This document shows positions 18,498 to 27,142 of a DNA stretch of 64,000 bases, one piece after another. Within the stretch, counting starts at the first letter, position 1; every line of letters starts with the position of its first letter. The notes beneath the pieces are model-generated. The model was not told where the DNA came from, searched no databases, and saw nothing but the letters and a program-made list of their open reading frames with translations. A program made the position numbers and the translations under genes. This DNA is from Pseudomonas sp. NC02 (lineage in GTDB: Bacteria; Pseudomonadota; Gammaproteobacteria; Pseudomonadales; Pseudomonadaceae): contig NZ_CP025624.1 in NCBI RefSeq assembly GCF_002874965.1, forward strand, positions 3,534,001 through 3,598,000. Direction: 5' to 3'.

Positions 18498-18986
18498 TCA
18501 GATGTGGTAGATATCGATGACCTGATGGATGTAGTCGTTTTTCAGCACCACCTTCTTGCGCGTGATCAGCGGCTGTTCGGCGCTGATGTCGAGGCGATAG
18601 AACGAGGTACCGAAGTACGTATCCGTGGTCTTGTAGCGATGGCTGAGGGTTTGCCAGTTGAAACGCAACTCCACGTGCTGCCCGTCGTCGGCCAGCACTT
18701 CGAGGTTGGTGATCAGGTGCGCGGTGCGCGGCTCCGGGGTGCTGGCGCTGGAGCGCTCGGTCTTGATCCGGAACACCCGGTCTTCCAGGCCGTCGCGGCT
18801 GGGGTAATAGATCAGCGAGATTTCGCTCTGGGGGTCTTCGGTCAGCGTGTCGTGGTCGTCCCAGGCCGGCATCCAGTACTCGACCTTGGGTGAATAGCAT
18901 TCGAGCCACTCATCCCACTGGCGGTCATCCAGCAGGCGGGCTTCGCGGTACAGAAAGTCCAGCAGGCGGTCACGGGAAGCACTCAT
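18498..18986 (-). CDS. benB: BenB, benzoate 1,2-dioxygenase small subunit
   Basis: A 162-residue beta subunit of a Rieske ring-hydroxylating dioxygenase (SnoaL-like fold), with family segments such as FLYREARLLDDRQWDEWL and TSFYRLD. It has no redox centre of its own. Its ATG overlaps the benA stop as ATGA. Confidence 0.95.
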   Translation of the reverse strand: MSASRDRLLDFLYREARLLDDRQWDEWLECYSPKVEYWMPAWDDHDTLTEDPQSEISLIYYPSRDGLEDRVFRIKTERSSASTPEPRTAHLITNLEVLADDGQHVELRFNWQTLSHRYKTTDTYFGTSFYRLDISAEQPLITRKKVVLKNDYIHQVIDIYHI

Positions 18987-20359
18987 GCCAGCACCTCCTT
19001 GTCCGTCGCGATCAAGCCTTGCTGCTCCCGTTCGATAGCGCGTTGCAGGCTCTGGGCCCAGTGGGCGTGCTGGCGCACGAACAGGCCTTCGTCCTCGGTC
19101 TTGACGCCACTGAGCTGCGGATTCATGCCCATGGCCCGGGCGTTTTCGTCAGGGCCTTCGACCCACTGTTTGGCGCCGCGGCTGAGGTCATTCCACAAGG
19201 TGGTCGCACCCTGGTAGCCGGTCTGGCAGGCGCGGAACTCTTCCAGATCGTCCGGTGTACCCATGCCGCTGACGTTGAAGAAATCTTCGTACTGGCGGAT
19301 GCGCGTGGTGCGTTCCTCGGCACTTTCGCCCTTGGGCGCCATGCAATAGATCGTGACTTCGGTCTTGTCGACCGCGATTGGCCGTACCACGCGGATCTGC
19401 GTGGAGAACTGGTCCATCAGGTACACATTCGGGTAGAGGCACAGGTTGCGGGTTTGGTCGACGATAAAATCGGCGCGTTCCTGGCCCAGGCGCTCGGCCA
19501 GCGCCTCGCGATGGGCATGCACCGGACGCACTTCGGGGTTGAGCAGGCGCGTCCACAGCAGGATATGGCCATGCTCGTAGGCGTACACGCCGCCCAGGCT
19601 TTTCGACCAGCCATTGGCATCCACGGTGCGCGTGCCTTCGGCTTCGTAATTGCGCCGGCCCATGGTCGCCGAGTAGTTCCAGTGCACGGAGCTGACGTGA
19701 TAACCGTCGGCGCCGTTTTCGATCTGCAGCTTCCAGTTGCCGTCATACACATATGACGAACTGCCCCGCAGCACCTCCAGCCCCAGCGGGGCCTGGTCGA
19801 CCATCTGGTCGATGATCACCCGGGTCTCACCCAGGTAGTCGCTCAGCTCCGGCACCGTCTCGCTGAGGCTGCCGAACAGGAAGCCGCGATAGTTTTCGAA
19901 GCGGCCAAGGCGTTTCAAGTCGTGGGAGCCGTCACAGTCGAAGCTGTCGGGGTAGGCGCCGGTCTTGGCGTCCTTCACTTTGAGCAGCTTGCCGGCGTTG
20001 CTGAAGGTCCAGCCGTGGAAAGGGCAGGTAAACGAGCCTTTGTTGCCTTGTTTACGGCGGCAGAGCATGGCGCCACGGTGGGCGCAGGCGTTGACCAGGC
20101 CGTGCAGCGTGCCGTGTTTGTCACGGGTGATGACCACGGGCTGGCGGCCGATCCAGGTGGTGAAGTAGTCGTTGATCTCCGGCACCTGGCTTTCGTGTGC
20201 CAGGTAGACCCAACCGCCTTCGAAAATGTGCTTCATTTCCAGGGCAAACAGGTCGGGGTCGGTAAAGATGTCGCGGCGGCAGCGGAACACCCCGGTGGCG
20301 GGATCTTCCTGGACGGAGTCGCGCAATTGTCGGGCGAGTCGGTCGAATGTGCTGATCAT
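18983..20359 (-). CDS. benA: BenA, benzoate 1,2-dioxygenase large subunit
   Basis: A 458-residue Rieske oxygenase alpha subunit that adds both atoms of O2 to benzoate, giving the cis-1,2-diol. The Rieske ligands C92, H94, C112 and H115 are visible (CAHRG and CPFHGW), and the mononuclear iron site lies in NGADGYHVSSVHW. GAGGG stands 9 bases before the ATG. It is the first gene of benABCD-K-F, behind a BenR-type operator. Confidence 0.96.
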   Translation of the reverse strand: MISTFDRLARQLRDSVQEDPATGVFRCRRDIFTDPDLFALEMKHIFEGGWVYLAHESQVPEINDYFTTWIGRQPVVITRDKHGTLHGLVNACAHRGAMLCRRKQGNKGSFTCPFHGWTFSNAGKLLKVKDAKTGAYPDSFDCDGSHDLKRLGRFENYRGFLFGSLSETVPELSDYLGETRVIIDQMVDQAPLGLEVLRGSSSYVYDGNWKLQIENGADGYHVSSVHWNYSATMGRRNYEAEGTRTVDANGWSKSLGGVYAYEHGHILLWTRLLNPEVRPVHAHREALAERLGQERADFIVDQTRNLCLYPNVYLMDQFSTQIRVVRPIAVDKTEVTIYCMAPKGESAEERTTRIRQYEDFFNVSGMGTPDDLEEFRACQTGYQGATTLWNDLSRGAKQWVEGPDENARAMGMNPQLSGVKTEDEGLFVRQHAHWAQSLQRAIEREQQGLIATDKEVLA

Positions 20360-20374
20360 GGGGTAGGCCCTCGG

Positions 20375-20384
20375 TTGTTCTTGT
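20375..20384 (-). promoter_or_regulatory. A-rich Crc/Hfq-type motif before benA
   Basis: On the minus strand ACAAGAACAA lies immediately upstream of the benA ribosome binding site, about 16-25 bases before the ATG. It fits AANAANAA with one match (AAGAACAA). Confidence 0.45.
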
Positions 20385-20424
20385 ATCAGGCCCCCCCACC
20401 TTATGTGCTTGCCCTACCCCTCAA

Positions 20425-20460
20425 TATCCGCTGACTGCAATTCGTTATCCGCCTGGCGCG
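20425..20460 (-). promoter_or_regulatory. BenR/XylS-type operator in front of benA
   Basis: On the minus strand a perfect half-site TGCA-N6-GGATA lies at 20425-20439. A weaker copy (CGCG-N6-GGATA) lies at 20446-20460, giving direct repeats with the 21-base period known for XylS at Pm. The distal repeat overlaps the last codons and the TAA stop of benR. The operator ends about 65 bases before the benA start. Confidence 0.75.
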
Positions 20461-21404
20461 AGCCGGCGCTTCCACGTTTGCGAGGGCAGCTCGCCAAAGC
20501 GTTTGCGATAGGCCTCGGAGAACCGCCCCAAATGCACAAACCCATGATCCAGCGCCACCTCCGTCACGCTGCGCGCCGTGGCCAGTTGCAGCATGGCGTG
20601 CACCCGCTCCAGCTTGCGCTGGCGCATGTAGTCACGGGGTGACAGGCCGACCTGGCGTTCAAACAAGGTATACAACGAACGCTCGCTGACCCTGGCGATG
20701 GCCATCAGTTGTTCGACGCTGATGTCGTCGGCCAGGTGCTCCTCGATGAACTGACGCACGGCTTCAAAGCCCCCACCCTGATCCGGTCGCGGAATCACCC
20801 GCAGGACGTTGCTGGCCAGCAGCGCCAACAGCTTGTTCGCCACAATGCGCTCGTACAGGCCCTGCACTTCGGGTTCGGCGGCGTTTTCGGCCTCATGGCA
20901 GATCAGCCCCAGCAATTGCAGGAACCCACCCATTTCGGCAAGTGCGTGGCGCGGCGCCGCAAAACGGATGCCCGGCTGCGGCAACGTCCAGTGCTGCTCA
21001 AGGCAGGCGTTTTCCAGCAGGCGCACGGGCACCTTGACGATGAATTTTTCGCAGTCGGCGGAATAGGTCAGGTCTACCGGGTCATCCGGGTTGATCAGCA
21101 GCACTTCGCCGGGGCCCAACACCTGTTCTTCGCCACGGGAGCTCGAGCGGCAGTGGCCGTGCAGCAGGATCTGCAGGTGGTAGATGGTTTCCAGCGCCAC
21201 CGAGGTCACCCGCACCGGCGCGCCGTAGCTGATGCGGCACAGGTCCAGGCTGGAAAAGGTCCGGTGGCTGATGCTTGCCTGCGGGCGGCCCTTGGGCGGC
21301 AGGCGGATGCAGTGGCTGCCGACATGCTGGTTGACGTAGTCGGACACGGCATAGGCATCTGCACGGTCGAAAATCTGGCTGCGCTCACTCAATAGCACGG
21401 TCAT
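20445..21404 (-). CDS. benR: BenR, AraC/XylS-family activator of the ben operon
   Basis: A 319-residue regulator: N-terminal cupin-like effector domain (residues about 30-190) and C-terminal AraC DNA-binding domain (ISVEQLMAIARVSERSLYTL, then VALDHGFVHLGRFSEAYRKR), a typical XylS/BenR end. BenR responds to benzoate and activates benA. It is directly upstream of benA on the same strand, and its stop codon is embedded in the benA operator. Confidence 0.93.
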   Translation of the reverse strand: MTVLLSERSQIFDRADAYAVSDYVNQHVGSHCIRLPPKGRPQASISHRTFSSLDLCRISYGAPVRVTSVALETIYHLQILLHGHCRSSSRGEEQVLGPGEVLLINPDDPVDLTYSADCEKFIVKVPVRLLENACLEQHWTLPQPGIRFAAPRHALAEMGGFLQLLGLICHEAENAAEPEVQGLYERIVANKLLALLASNVLRVIPRPDQGGGFEAVRQFIEEHLADDISVEQLMAIARVSERSLYTLFERQVGLSPRDYMRQRKLERVHAMLQLATARSVTEVALDHGFVHLGRFSEAYRKRFGELPSQTWKRRLAPGG

Positions 21405-21411
21405 GGTTGCG

Positions 21412-21423
21412 CCTTTTATTGTT
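21412..21423 (-). promoter_or_regulatory. A-rich Crc/Hfq-type motif before benR
   Basis: On the minus strand AACAATAAAAGG runs into the benR ribosome binding site, 8-19 bases before the ATG. Crc control of benR translation is established in P. putida, so the placement is meaningful. Confidence 0.6.
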
Positions 21424-21522
21424 ATGGGCCCTGCGTATGTACTTCACCGCAGAGTGATGCGGGGGACGCAAGCCGTCCAATATTCAATAGGTGTTGCTTC
21501 ATACCCCGAAGGTATCGTGGGT

Positions 21523-22923
21523 TCACTTTCGCTGCAAAACCGACTCACCGGCCTGGGGCGGCAGCCGCAGGTTATCCAACAGCGCCACGCCGGCGATCAC
21601 CGCCACTAGAAGAAACGTCAGCTGGAAATCGGCGGTGGCGGCCTGCCCGGTATTGCCGTGAAAATTCATGGCAAAACGTAACAACAGCGCGCCAATCGCC
21701 ACGCCCATGGCCATGCTCAGCTGGAAGAACATGCTGAACAAGGTTGAGGCGTCGCTCATCTGCGCCTTGGGTATATCAGCGAACCCCAGGGTGTTGAACA
21801 AGGTGAACTGCATGGAGCGTGACAGGCCACCCACGAACAGAATGAACAGGATCAGCGCCCAGCTCATGCGCTCGTCCAGCAGCGCACAGGCCGCAATCGC
21901 GAGCACGCCAAGGATGCCGTTGATCATCAGCACCGAGCGAAAGCCCCAGCGCTGCATCACCGCCGTGGTGAACGGCTTCATCGCCAGGTTGCCGGCAAAT
22001 ACCGCGAGCACCAGCAACCCCGCATCGAATGCAGAAAGGCCGAACGCCAGTTGAAACATCAGCGGCAGCAGGAACGGCAAGGTGCTGATGGCCACCCGGA
22101 AAATCGACCCGCCGCACAGGCACACACTGAACGTGCGCACACTCACCACACCCAGCGCCAGCAATGGTTGGGCATGCTGGCGCATATGGCGCCAGGCAAA
22201 GGCACCGAGCATCACGCCTGCAGCGCTGAGTAACAGGCCCTGCAACAAGCTGCCACGGCTTTGCCCGAGCAGTTCCACGCCGTACAACAGCGCCGCGCTG
22301 GCGACACCCACCAGCAGGAAGCCGCTGAAATCGAATGAGCGGGACGTGACCTCGTCGTGTTTGGGGATCAGTACCAGCGTGGCAATCAGCGCCAGCAGGC
22401 CCAGCGGCAGGTTGAGGTAGAAAATCCACGGCCAGGACGCGTGGGTAACGATAAACCCGCCCACCGGCGGCCCGAGTATCGGCGCCACCAGGCCGGGCCA
22501 GGTGATGAATGAAATCGCCCGCACCAGGTCTTTTTTCTCGGTAGCCCGCAGCACCGCCAGGCGCCCCACCGGCACCATCATCGCGCCGCTGATGCCCTGC
22601 AACACGCGCGCGGCGACGAAGGTCTGCAGGCTGTCGCTCCACCCGCACAGCAGTGACGACAGGCTGAACAGCACGATTGCCCAACCGAATACCCGCCGCG
22701 AGCCAAAGCGGTCGGCCAGCCAGCCGCTGATGGGAATGAACACCGCGACGGCGAGCATGTAGGCGCTCATACCGATGTTCACGTCCACCGCGCCCACGCC
22801 GAAGGTTTTGGCGATGTCCGGCAACGCGGTCGCGATCACGGTGGCATCGAGGTTCTCCATGAAGAAGGTGACGGCGACCAACAAGGCAATCAGGGTTGAG
22901 CGGCGTTGGGAGGTCGACGTCAT
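21523..22923 (-). CDS. DHA2-type MFS multidrug exporter
   Basis: A 466-residue major facilitator with about 14 hydrophobic segments. It has motif A (GWLADRFGSRRV), motif C in helix 5 (GLVAPILGPPVGG) and an acidic helix-1 start (FMENLDATVIATALP), all typical of the DHA2 (EmrB-like) proton antiporters. No adaptor gene is adjacent, so it probably works alone. The substrate is unknown. Its start is divergent from the neighbouring ABC operon. Confidence 0.88.
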   Translation of the reverse strand: MTSTSQRRSTLIALLVAVTFFMENLDATVIATALPDIAKTFGVGAVDVNIGMSAYMLAVAVFIPISGWLADRFGSRRVFGWAIVLFSLSSLLCGWSDSLQTFVAARVLQGISGAMMVPVGRLAVLRATEKKDLVRAISFITWPGLVAPILGPPVGGFIVTHASWPWIFYLNLPLGLLALIATLVLIPKHDEVTSRSFDFSGFLLVGVASAALLYGVELLGQSRGSLLQGLLLSAAGVMLGAFAWRHMRQHAQPLLALGVVSVRTFSVCLCGGSIFRVAISTLPFLLPLMFQLAFGLSAFDAGLLVLAVFAGNLAMKPFTTAVMQRWGFRSVLMINGILGVLAIAACALLDERMSWALILFILFVGGLSRSMQFTLFNTLGFADIPKAQMSDASTLFSMFFQLSMAMGVAIGALLLRFAMNFHGNTGQAATADFQLTFLLVAVIAGVALLDNLRLPPQAGESVLQRK

Positions 22924-23134
22924 TGCTGTTCACTCATGGTTTCGAATCGGCACTTTATCAATAAGTGCGTCCTTTATGGTCCGCGAAATGCCTGCCTCAC
23001 AACGTGGCGCCCGGTAACGAATTGCCCCGAATTGGGGTGCGCGCTTACAAAAAATGGCTGTCTCACGCGTCAAAACCCATCAAAAACCTGGAAAAGTCAT
23101 TAGTTGGCACGATAACCGCTTATTAGCTAATGCA

Positions 23135-23151
23135 GGATTGTTGAACAATCC
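23135..23151. promoter_or_regulatory. Palindromic operator, candidate GntR (FCD) site
   Basis: GGATTGTTGAACAATCC is a perfect 17-base palindrome 35 bases before the binding-protein gene. TTGT-N3-ACAA cores of this kind are typical for FadR/FCD-subfamily regulators, and one such regulator is the third gene of the operon that starts here, so autoregulation is likely. Confidence 0.6.
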
Positions 23152-23186
23152 AAATCTCTCTGCATCCAGCAACCGAGGCGACGAAC

Positions 23187-24032
23187 ATGCAAAAAGGTCT
23201 GACGGGCAAGAACACCCTGCGCACATTGGCGCTAGCGATCACCCTGGCGTGCGTGACGCCGCTGCTGTCGGCTGCCGAAATCAAGGGCACCCTGAAACCG
23301 GGCGAGCTGTCCATCGGCTCCGACCTCACCTACCCGCCTTACACCTACCTTGAGCAAAAGACCCCGGCCGGTTTCGACCCGGAGTTCATGCAACTGATGG
23401 GCAAGCAACTGGGGCTCAAACCACGTTTTCTCGACACCCGTTTCGCCAACCTGATCCTCGGCGTCAACGCCCGGCGTTTCGACGTGGTGGCCTCGGCGCT
23501 GTACGTTACCCCCGAGCGCGCCAAACAGGTGGATTTCCTCAGCTACCTGAAGACCGGTTCTTCGCTGATGGTGCTCAGCACCGGCGACTTCAAGCCCCAG
23601 CGCCCGGAAGACCTGTGCGGCAAGCGCGTCGGGTCGATCAAGGGCGCGTCGTGGGTGCCAAAGCTGAACAAGGTTTCGGCGGACTACTGCCTCCCTGCGG
23701 GCAAGCCGGCGATCGAGTCGCGTGAGTTCCCGACGTCCCCGGAGGCCGCCCAGGCCCTGCTCGCCCAGGCGGTGGACGTGCAGATGGAAGACGCGGCGGT
23801 CGCCAAGATCACCGTGGAAAAACTGCAAGGCAAAACCGTGATCAGCTCCAGCGAGTTGATCTACCCGGTGGTGGTCGGCCTGGCCGTGCGCAAGGAAAAC
23901 CCGGCACTGCTCCAGGCGCTGACCGGCGCCCTGAGCCAGATCAAGCAGGACGGCAGCTACGGCAAGCTGCTGGCGCGCTACAACCTGGCCGAGCCGAACG
24001 CCGCCGAGATCAGTGCGGCACTGGGTAACTGA
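23187..24032 (+). CDS. Periplasmic solute-binding protein (amino-acid type)
   Basis: A 281-residue family-3 solute-binding protein with a signal peptide (cut near LLSA-AE) and the family start GELSIGSDLTYPPYTYLEQ. It delivers a small, probably amino-acid or amine ligand to the fused permease-ATPase that begins 16 bases after its stop. GAGG stands 8 bases before the ATG. A palindromic operator candidate lies upstream. Confidence 0.9.
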   Translation: MQKGLTGKNTLRTLALAITLACVTPLLSAAEIKGTLKPGELSIGSDLTYPPYTYLEQKTPAGFDPEFMQLMGKQLGLKPRFLDTRFANLILGVNARRFDVVASALYVTPERAKQVDFLSYLKTGSSLMVLSTGDFKPQRPEDLCGKRVGSIKGASWVPKLNKVSADYCLPAGKPAIESREFPTSPEAAQALLAQAVDVQMEDAAVAKITVEKLQGKTVISSSELIYPVVVGLAVRKENPALLQALTGALSQIKQDGSYGKLLARYNLAEPNAAEISAALGN

Positions 24033-24048
24033 AACGCGGAGCACCTTT

Positions 24049-25557
24049 ATGCAATTCGATTGGCACTACACCCTGGGCTTGTTATGGAACGGCGACTTCT
24101 GGCGAGCCGTCGGCACCGTGGTCGAACTGAGCCTGGAAACCTGGCTGCTGGGCATTGTGCTGGGGTTTTTCCTGGCCCTGGCGCGGCAGTCGGAGCGCCG
24201 CTGGCTGCGGGACTCCGCCGGCGTCTACATCTGGTTCTTCCGCAGCCTGCCGTTGCTGGTGCTGTTGATCTTCGTCTACAACCTGCCGCAGGTGTTTCCG
24301 TCCACCAGCGTGGTGTTGTCCAACCCCTACTCCGCGGGCCTGATCGCCCTGGTGCTGAGTGAGGCGGCCTACATCGCCGAGATCCATCGGGGCGGCCTGC
24401 TGGCGGTGGTCAAGGGGCAGCGCGAAGCCGGCAAGGCGCTGGGCGTGGGTTATCGCGGCGTGCAGCGGTTGATTGTGGTGCCGCAGGCGCTGCGGGTTGC
24501 GTTGCCGACACTGGCCAACGAATACATCACCATCGTCAAGCTCACCTCGCTGGTGTCGGTGATTTCGCTTTCGGAAATCCTGCTGGTGGGCCAACAGCTC
24601 TACACCCAGAACTTCCTGGTGATGGAGACCATGCTGGCCGTGGCGTTCTATTACGTGTTCATCGTGACGGTGTTCAGTTGGTTGTTGCGGGTGCTGGAGA
24701 ACCACCTGGACGTGACCCGGCGCAAACCCAAGGCCATCGCCCCCGCCGTGCTCGACCAGGTGGCCACGCGTCGTGCCCCCGGCCAGGCCGAGCCCGGTGA
24801 GTTTGCCTTGCAGGCTCGCGGGGTGCGCAAGGCCTATGGCGAGCTGGAAGTGCTCAAGGGCGTCGAACTGAATGTGCGCTGGGGCGAGGTGGTGTCGATC
24901 ATCGGCCCGTCAGGCTCGGGCAAGACTACGCTGATTCGTACCATGAACGGCCTCGAAAGCCTCGACCGTGGCGAAATCACCCTGCAAGGCCAGCCGTTCC
25001 TGCGTGGCAGCCAGGAGCCGCAAGGCGCGCTGGGGCACAAGGTGCATATGCGCGGCATCGTGCATGTCGGCATGGTGTTCCAGGGGTTCAACCTGTTCCC
25101 GCATAAAACCGCCCTTGAGAACGTGATGCTCGCGCCGGTCTACCATGCCCATGGTAGCGGCGAAGAACTGCGCCTGTTGAGCCTGGCCCTGTTGCGCAAG
25201 GTCGGCATGCTGGAGCACGCCGGCAAATACCCGCACCAGCTATCCGGCGGGCAACAGCAACGGGTGGCGATTGCCCGCGCCCTGGCGATGCGGCCTTCGG
25301 TGATGCTGTTCGATGAACCCACCTCGGCCCTCGACCCGGAACTGGTGGGCGACGTACTGGCGGTAATCGAGGAATTGGCTCGCGAGGGCATGACCATGGT
25401 CATCGTCACCCATGAAATGAACTTCGCGTTCAAGCTTTCCGATCGTGTGGTGTTCATGGAAGGCGGCGAGATTATCCAGGACGCCGCACCGCGTGACATG
25501 CTCGAGCAACGCAGCGAACGCATGACCAAGTTCCTCAAAGACGTCCAACTGGCGTGA
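24049..25557 (+). CDS. Fused ABC permease and ATPase of an amino-acid-type importer
   Basis: A 502-residue fusion. Residues 1-230 are a HisM-type permease with about five helices and the EAA loop (GYRGVQRLIVVPQALR). Residues about 255-502 are a GlnQ-type ATPase with Walker A GPSGSGKT, signature LSGGQQQ and Walker B VMLFDEP. This fused type is known but less common than separate subunits. With one permease-ATPase chain, the working transporter is presumably a homodimer. I chose the ATG at 24049 (MQFDWHYTLGLL), since the 12 codons upstream overlap the preceding gene. The stop overlaps nothing but is 17 bases from the GntR start. Confidence 0.92.
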   Translation: MQFDWHYTLGLLWNGDFWRAVGTVVELSLETWLLGIVLGFFLALARQSERRWLRDSAGVYIWFFRSLPLLVLLIFVYNLPQVFPSTSVVLSNPYSAGLIALVLSEAAYIAEIHRGGLLAVVKGQREAGKALGVGYRGVQRLIVVPQALRVALPTLANEYITIVKLTSLVSVISLSEILLVGQQLYTQNFLVMETMLAVAFYYVFIVTVFSWLLRVLENHLDVTRRKPKAIAPAVLDQVATRRAPGQAEPGEFALQARGVRKAYGELEVLKGVELNVRWGEVVSIIGPSGSGKTTLIRTMNGLESLDRGEITLQGQPFLRGSQEPQGALGHKVHMRGIVHVGMVFQGFNLFPHKTALENVMLAPVYHAHGSGEELRLLSLALLRKVGMLEHAGKYPHQLSGGQQQRVAIARALAMRPSVMLFDEPTSALDPELVGDVLAVIEELAREGMTMVIVTHEMNFAFKLSDRVVFMEGGEIIQDAAPRDMLEQRSERMTKFLKDVQLA

Positions 25558-25574
25558 GCCCAAGGAGCCCCGAC

Positions 25575-26240
25575 GTGAGCCAAGCCAAGGAACCCAGCCT
25601 GTCGCTGGCCGACCAGGTTGCCATCGAACTGCGCGAAGACATCATCGGCGGCCGCCTGCTGCCCGGCATGCCGCTGGTGGAAAGCGAACTGGTGAACGCC
25701 TACAACGCCTCGCGCAACACGGTGCGTGAAGCCTTGCACCACCTGGGCCGCGAAGGCCTGACCAGCTACGTGCGCAACAAAGGCGTGATCGTGCGCCGCC
25801 TGGGGGTGGAGGAAGTGCGTGACATCTTCAAGGTGCGACGCACCCTGGAGTTGCAGGCCATCGCCGCCAGCAAGCCGCTGCGCGAATACCAGTCCGACCT
25901 GATGCTGGAGTCCATCGAGGCCGCGCAGCTGGCCCAGGACCGCGAGAACTGGCAAGCCTTTGGCACCCACAGCCTGCGCTTTCACCAACATATTGTCGGG
26001 CTGATGCGCAGCCCGTTGCTGGACGAGTTTTTTACCCATATTGCAGCCCAGATGCGCCTGGTGTTTTCCAACGCGCCCAGCGAGGAAACCTTCCAGAAGC
26101 CCTGGCTGGAGCGCGACCGGCAGATTCACGACTTGCTGGTTGACGGCCACAAGCAAGCCGCCGGCGAAGCCCTGGCCAGCTACCTCAATGACTCCGAATC
26201 GCTGCTGCTGGACATCCTGAGCAGCATTCCAAAACCCTGA
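25575..26240 (+). CDS. GntR-family regulator, FCD (FadR) subfamily
   Basis: A 221-residue regulator: winged helix at residues about 10-75 (SELVNAYNASRNTVREALHH) and an all-helical FCD ligand domain with the expected metal-binding histidines (HSLRFHQHIVG, and a later H in RQIHDLL). I took the GTG at 25575 because AAGGAG stands 7 bases before it; a GTG at 25554 also is in frame. It lies within the importer operon and probably controls it through the palindrome at 23135-23151. Confidence 0.88.
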   Translation: MSQAKEPSLSLADQVAIELREDIIGGRLLPGMPLVESELVNAYNASRNTVREALHHLGREGLTSYVRNKGVIVRRLGVEEVRDIFKVRRTLELQAIAASKPLREYQSDLMLESIEAAQLAQDRENWQAFGTHSLRFHQHIVGLMRSPLLDEFFTHIAAQMRLVFSNAPSEETFQKPWLERDRQIHDLLVDGHKQAAGEALASYLNDSESLLLDILSSIPKP

Positions 26241-26254
26241 AGCGAGGACCCACC

Positions 26255-27106
26255 ATGTACAAGGACTACCCAGCGGCCTACCAAGTCAGCAAAGGCGCTG
26301 CCTTGCAGGTCGACAAAGCCTTCTATGACCGCGTGCGCGAGTCCCGGGACGGCCGCACCCTGATCGAGCAATTCGAAGTGCCGATCCGCACCGGCCGCGC
26401 CTGGAAAGTACCGGCGGGCCATGTGTTCCGCGTGACCACGCCGGTTGGCCCGCAGGTTGGCGACTTCAACGTGTGGAGCGCCAACGACCCCCGCGAACGC
26501 ATGTGGGCGGCACGCACCCGCCAGCTGCAAGGCGCGCACGTCACCACCTACGACCGCCTGTGGTCGAACCTGCCGTTTTTGCGGCCGATGGTCACCATCA
26601 CCGACGACAGCCTGGCCGACTATGGCATCGACGAACACGGCGGGCGCCTGCACGACTTGCTGGGCACGCGCTGCGACCCTTACGTGAACAAGATGCTCAC
26701 GGGCGAAGACTTCCACCACCACTGCCACTCCAACCTGACCCGCGCCGTGCTGCCCCATGGCCTGACCGAGTTCGACGTGCACGACGTGCTGAACATTTTC
26801 CAGTGCACCGGCCTCAATCACGACGACATGTACTTCATGAAAGCCTGCCCGGCCAAGCAGGGCGACTATCTGGAGTTCTTCGCCGAAATCGACCTGCTGT
26901 GTGCCCTCTCCACCTGCCCCGGTGGCGACCTGTCGCTGCCGATGTGGGGCCCGGATGCGGAAGACCCGTTGAAGGTCTGCCGTCCGCTGGGGGTGGAAAT
27001 CTACCGCCTCGACGACGCGCTGCTGGAGGGCTGGAAACAACCCGAGCGCGCCGCCTATAACGGCAACCATGGCCTGTTGATTGCCAAGGCCGACTGGGAA
27101 AAGTAA
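26255..27106 (+). CDS. DUF1989 (urea-carboxylase-associated) family enzyme
   Basis: A 283-residue DUF1989 protein with conserved segments GDFNVWSANDPRERMW, FHHHCHSN and LNIFQCTGLN, which contain the Cys and His residues expected for a metal- or thiol-dependent hydrolase. Related CgdA and CgdB form carboxyguanidine deiminase. Here the protein stands alone, without carboxylase or partner subunit, as the last gene of a binding protein, permease-ATPase and GntR operon. This suggests that the importer feeds it a nitrogen-rich substrate. The substrate itself is not deducible. Confidence 0.82.
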   Translation: MYKDYPAAYQVSKGAALQVDKAFYDRVRESRDGRTLIEQFEVPIRTGRAWKVPAGHVFRVTTPVGPQVGDFNVWSANDPRERMWAARTRQLQGAHVTTYDRLWSNLPFLRPMVTITDDSLADYGIDEHGGRLHDLLGTRCDPYVNKMLTGEDFHHHCHSNLTRAVLPHGLTEFDVHDVLNIFQCTGLNHDDMYFMKACPAKQGDYLEFFAEIDLLCALSTCPGGDLSLPMWGPDAEDPLKVCRPLGVEIYRLDDALLEGWKQPERAAYNGNHGLLIAKADWEK

Positions 27107-27119
27107 AGGGCAGGCCCGC

Positions 27120-27142
27120 ACCTGGGGCGCCGCGCCTCAGGT
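27120..27142. terminator. Candidate bidirectional hairpin between convergent operons
   Basis: ACCTGGGGCG-CCG-CGCCTCAGGT forms a 10-pair stem with one G-T wobble and a 3-base loop. It lies between the DUF1989 stop and the convergent permease stop, overlapping the latter. There is no T-run. Confidence 0.35.
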
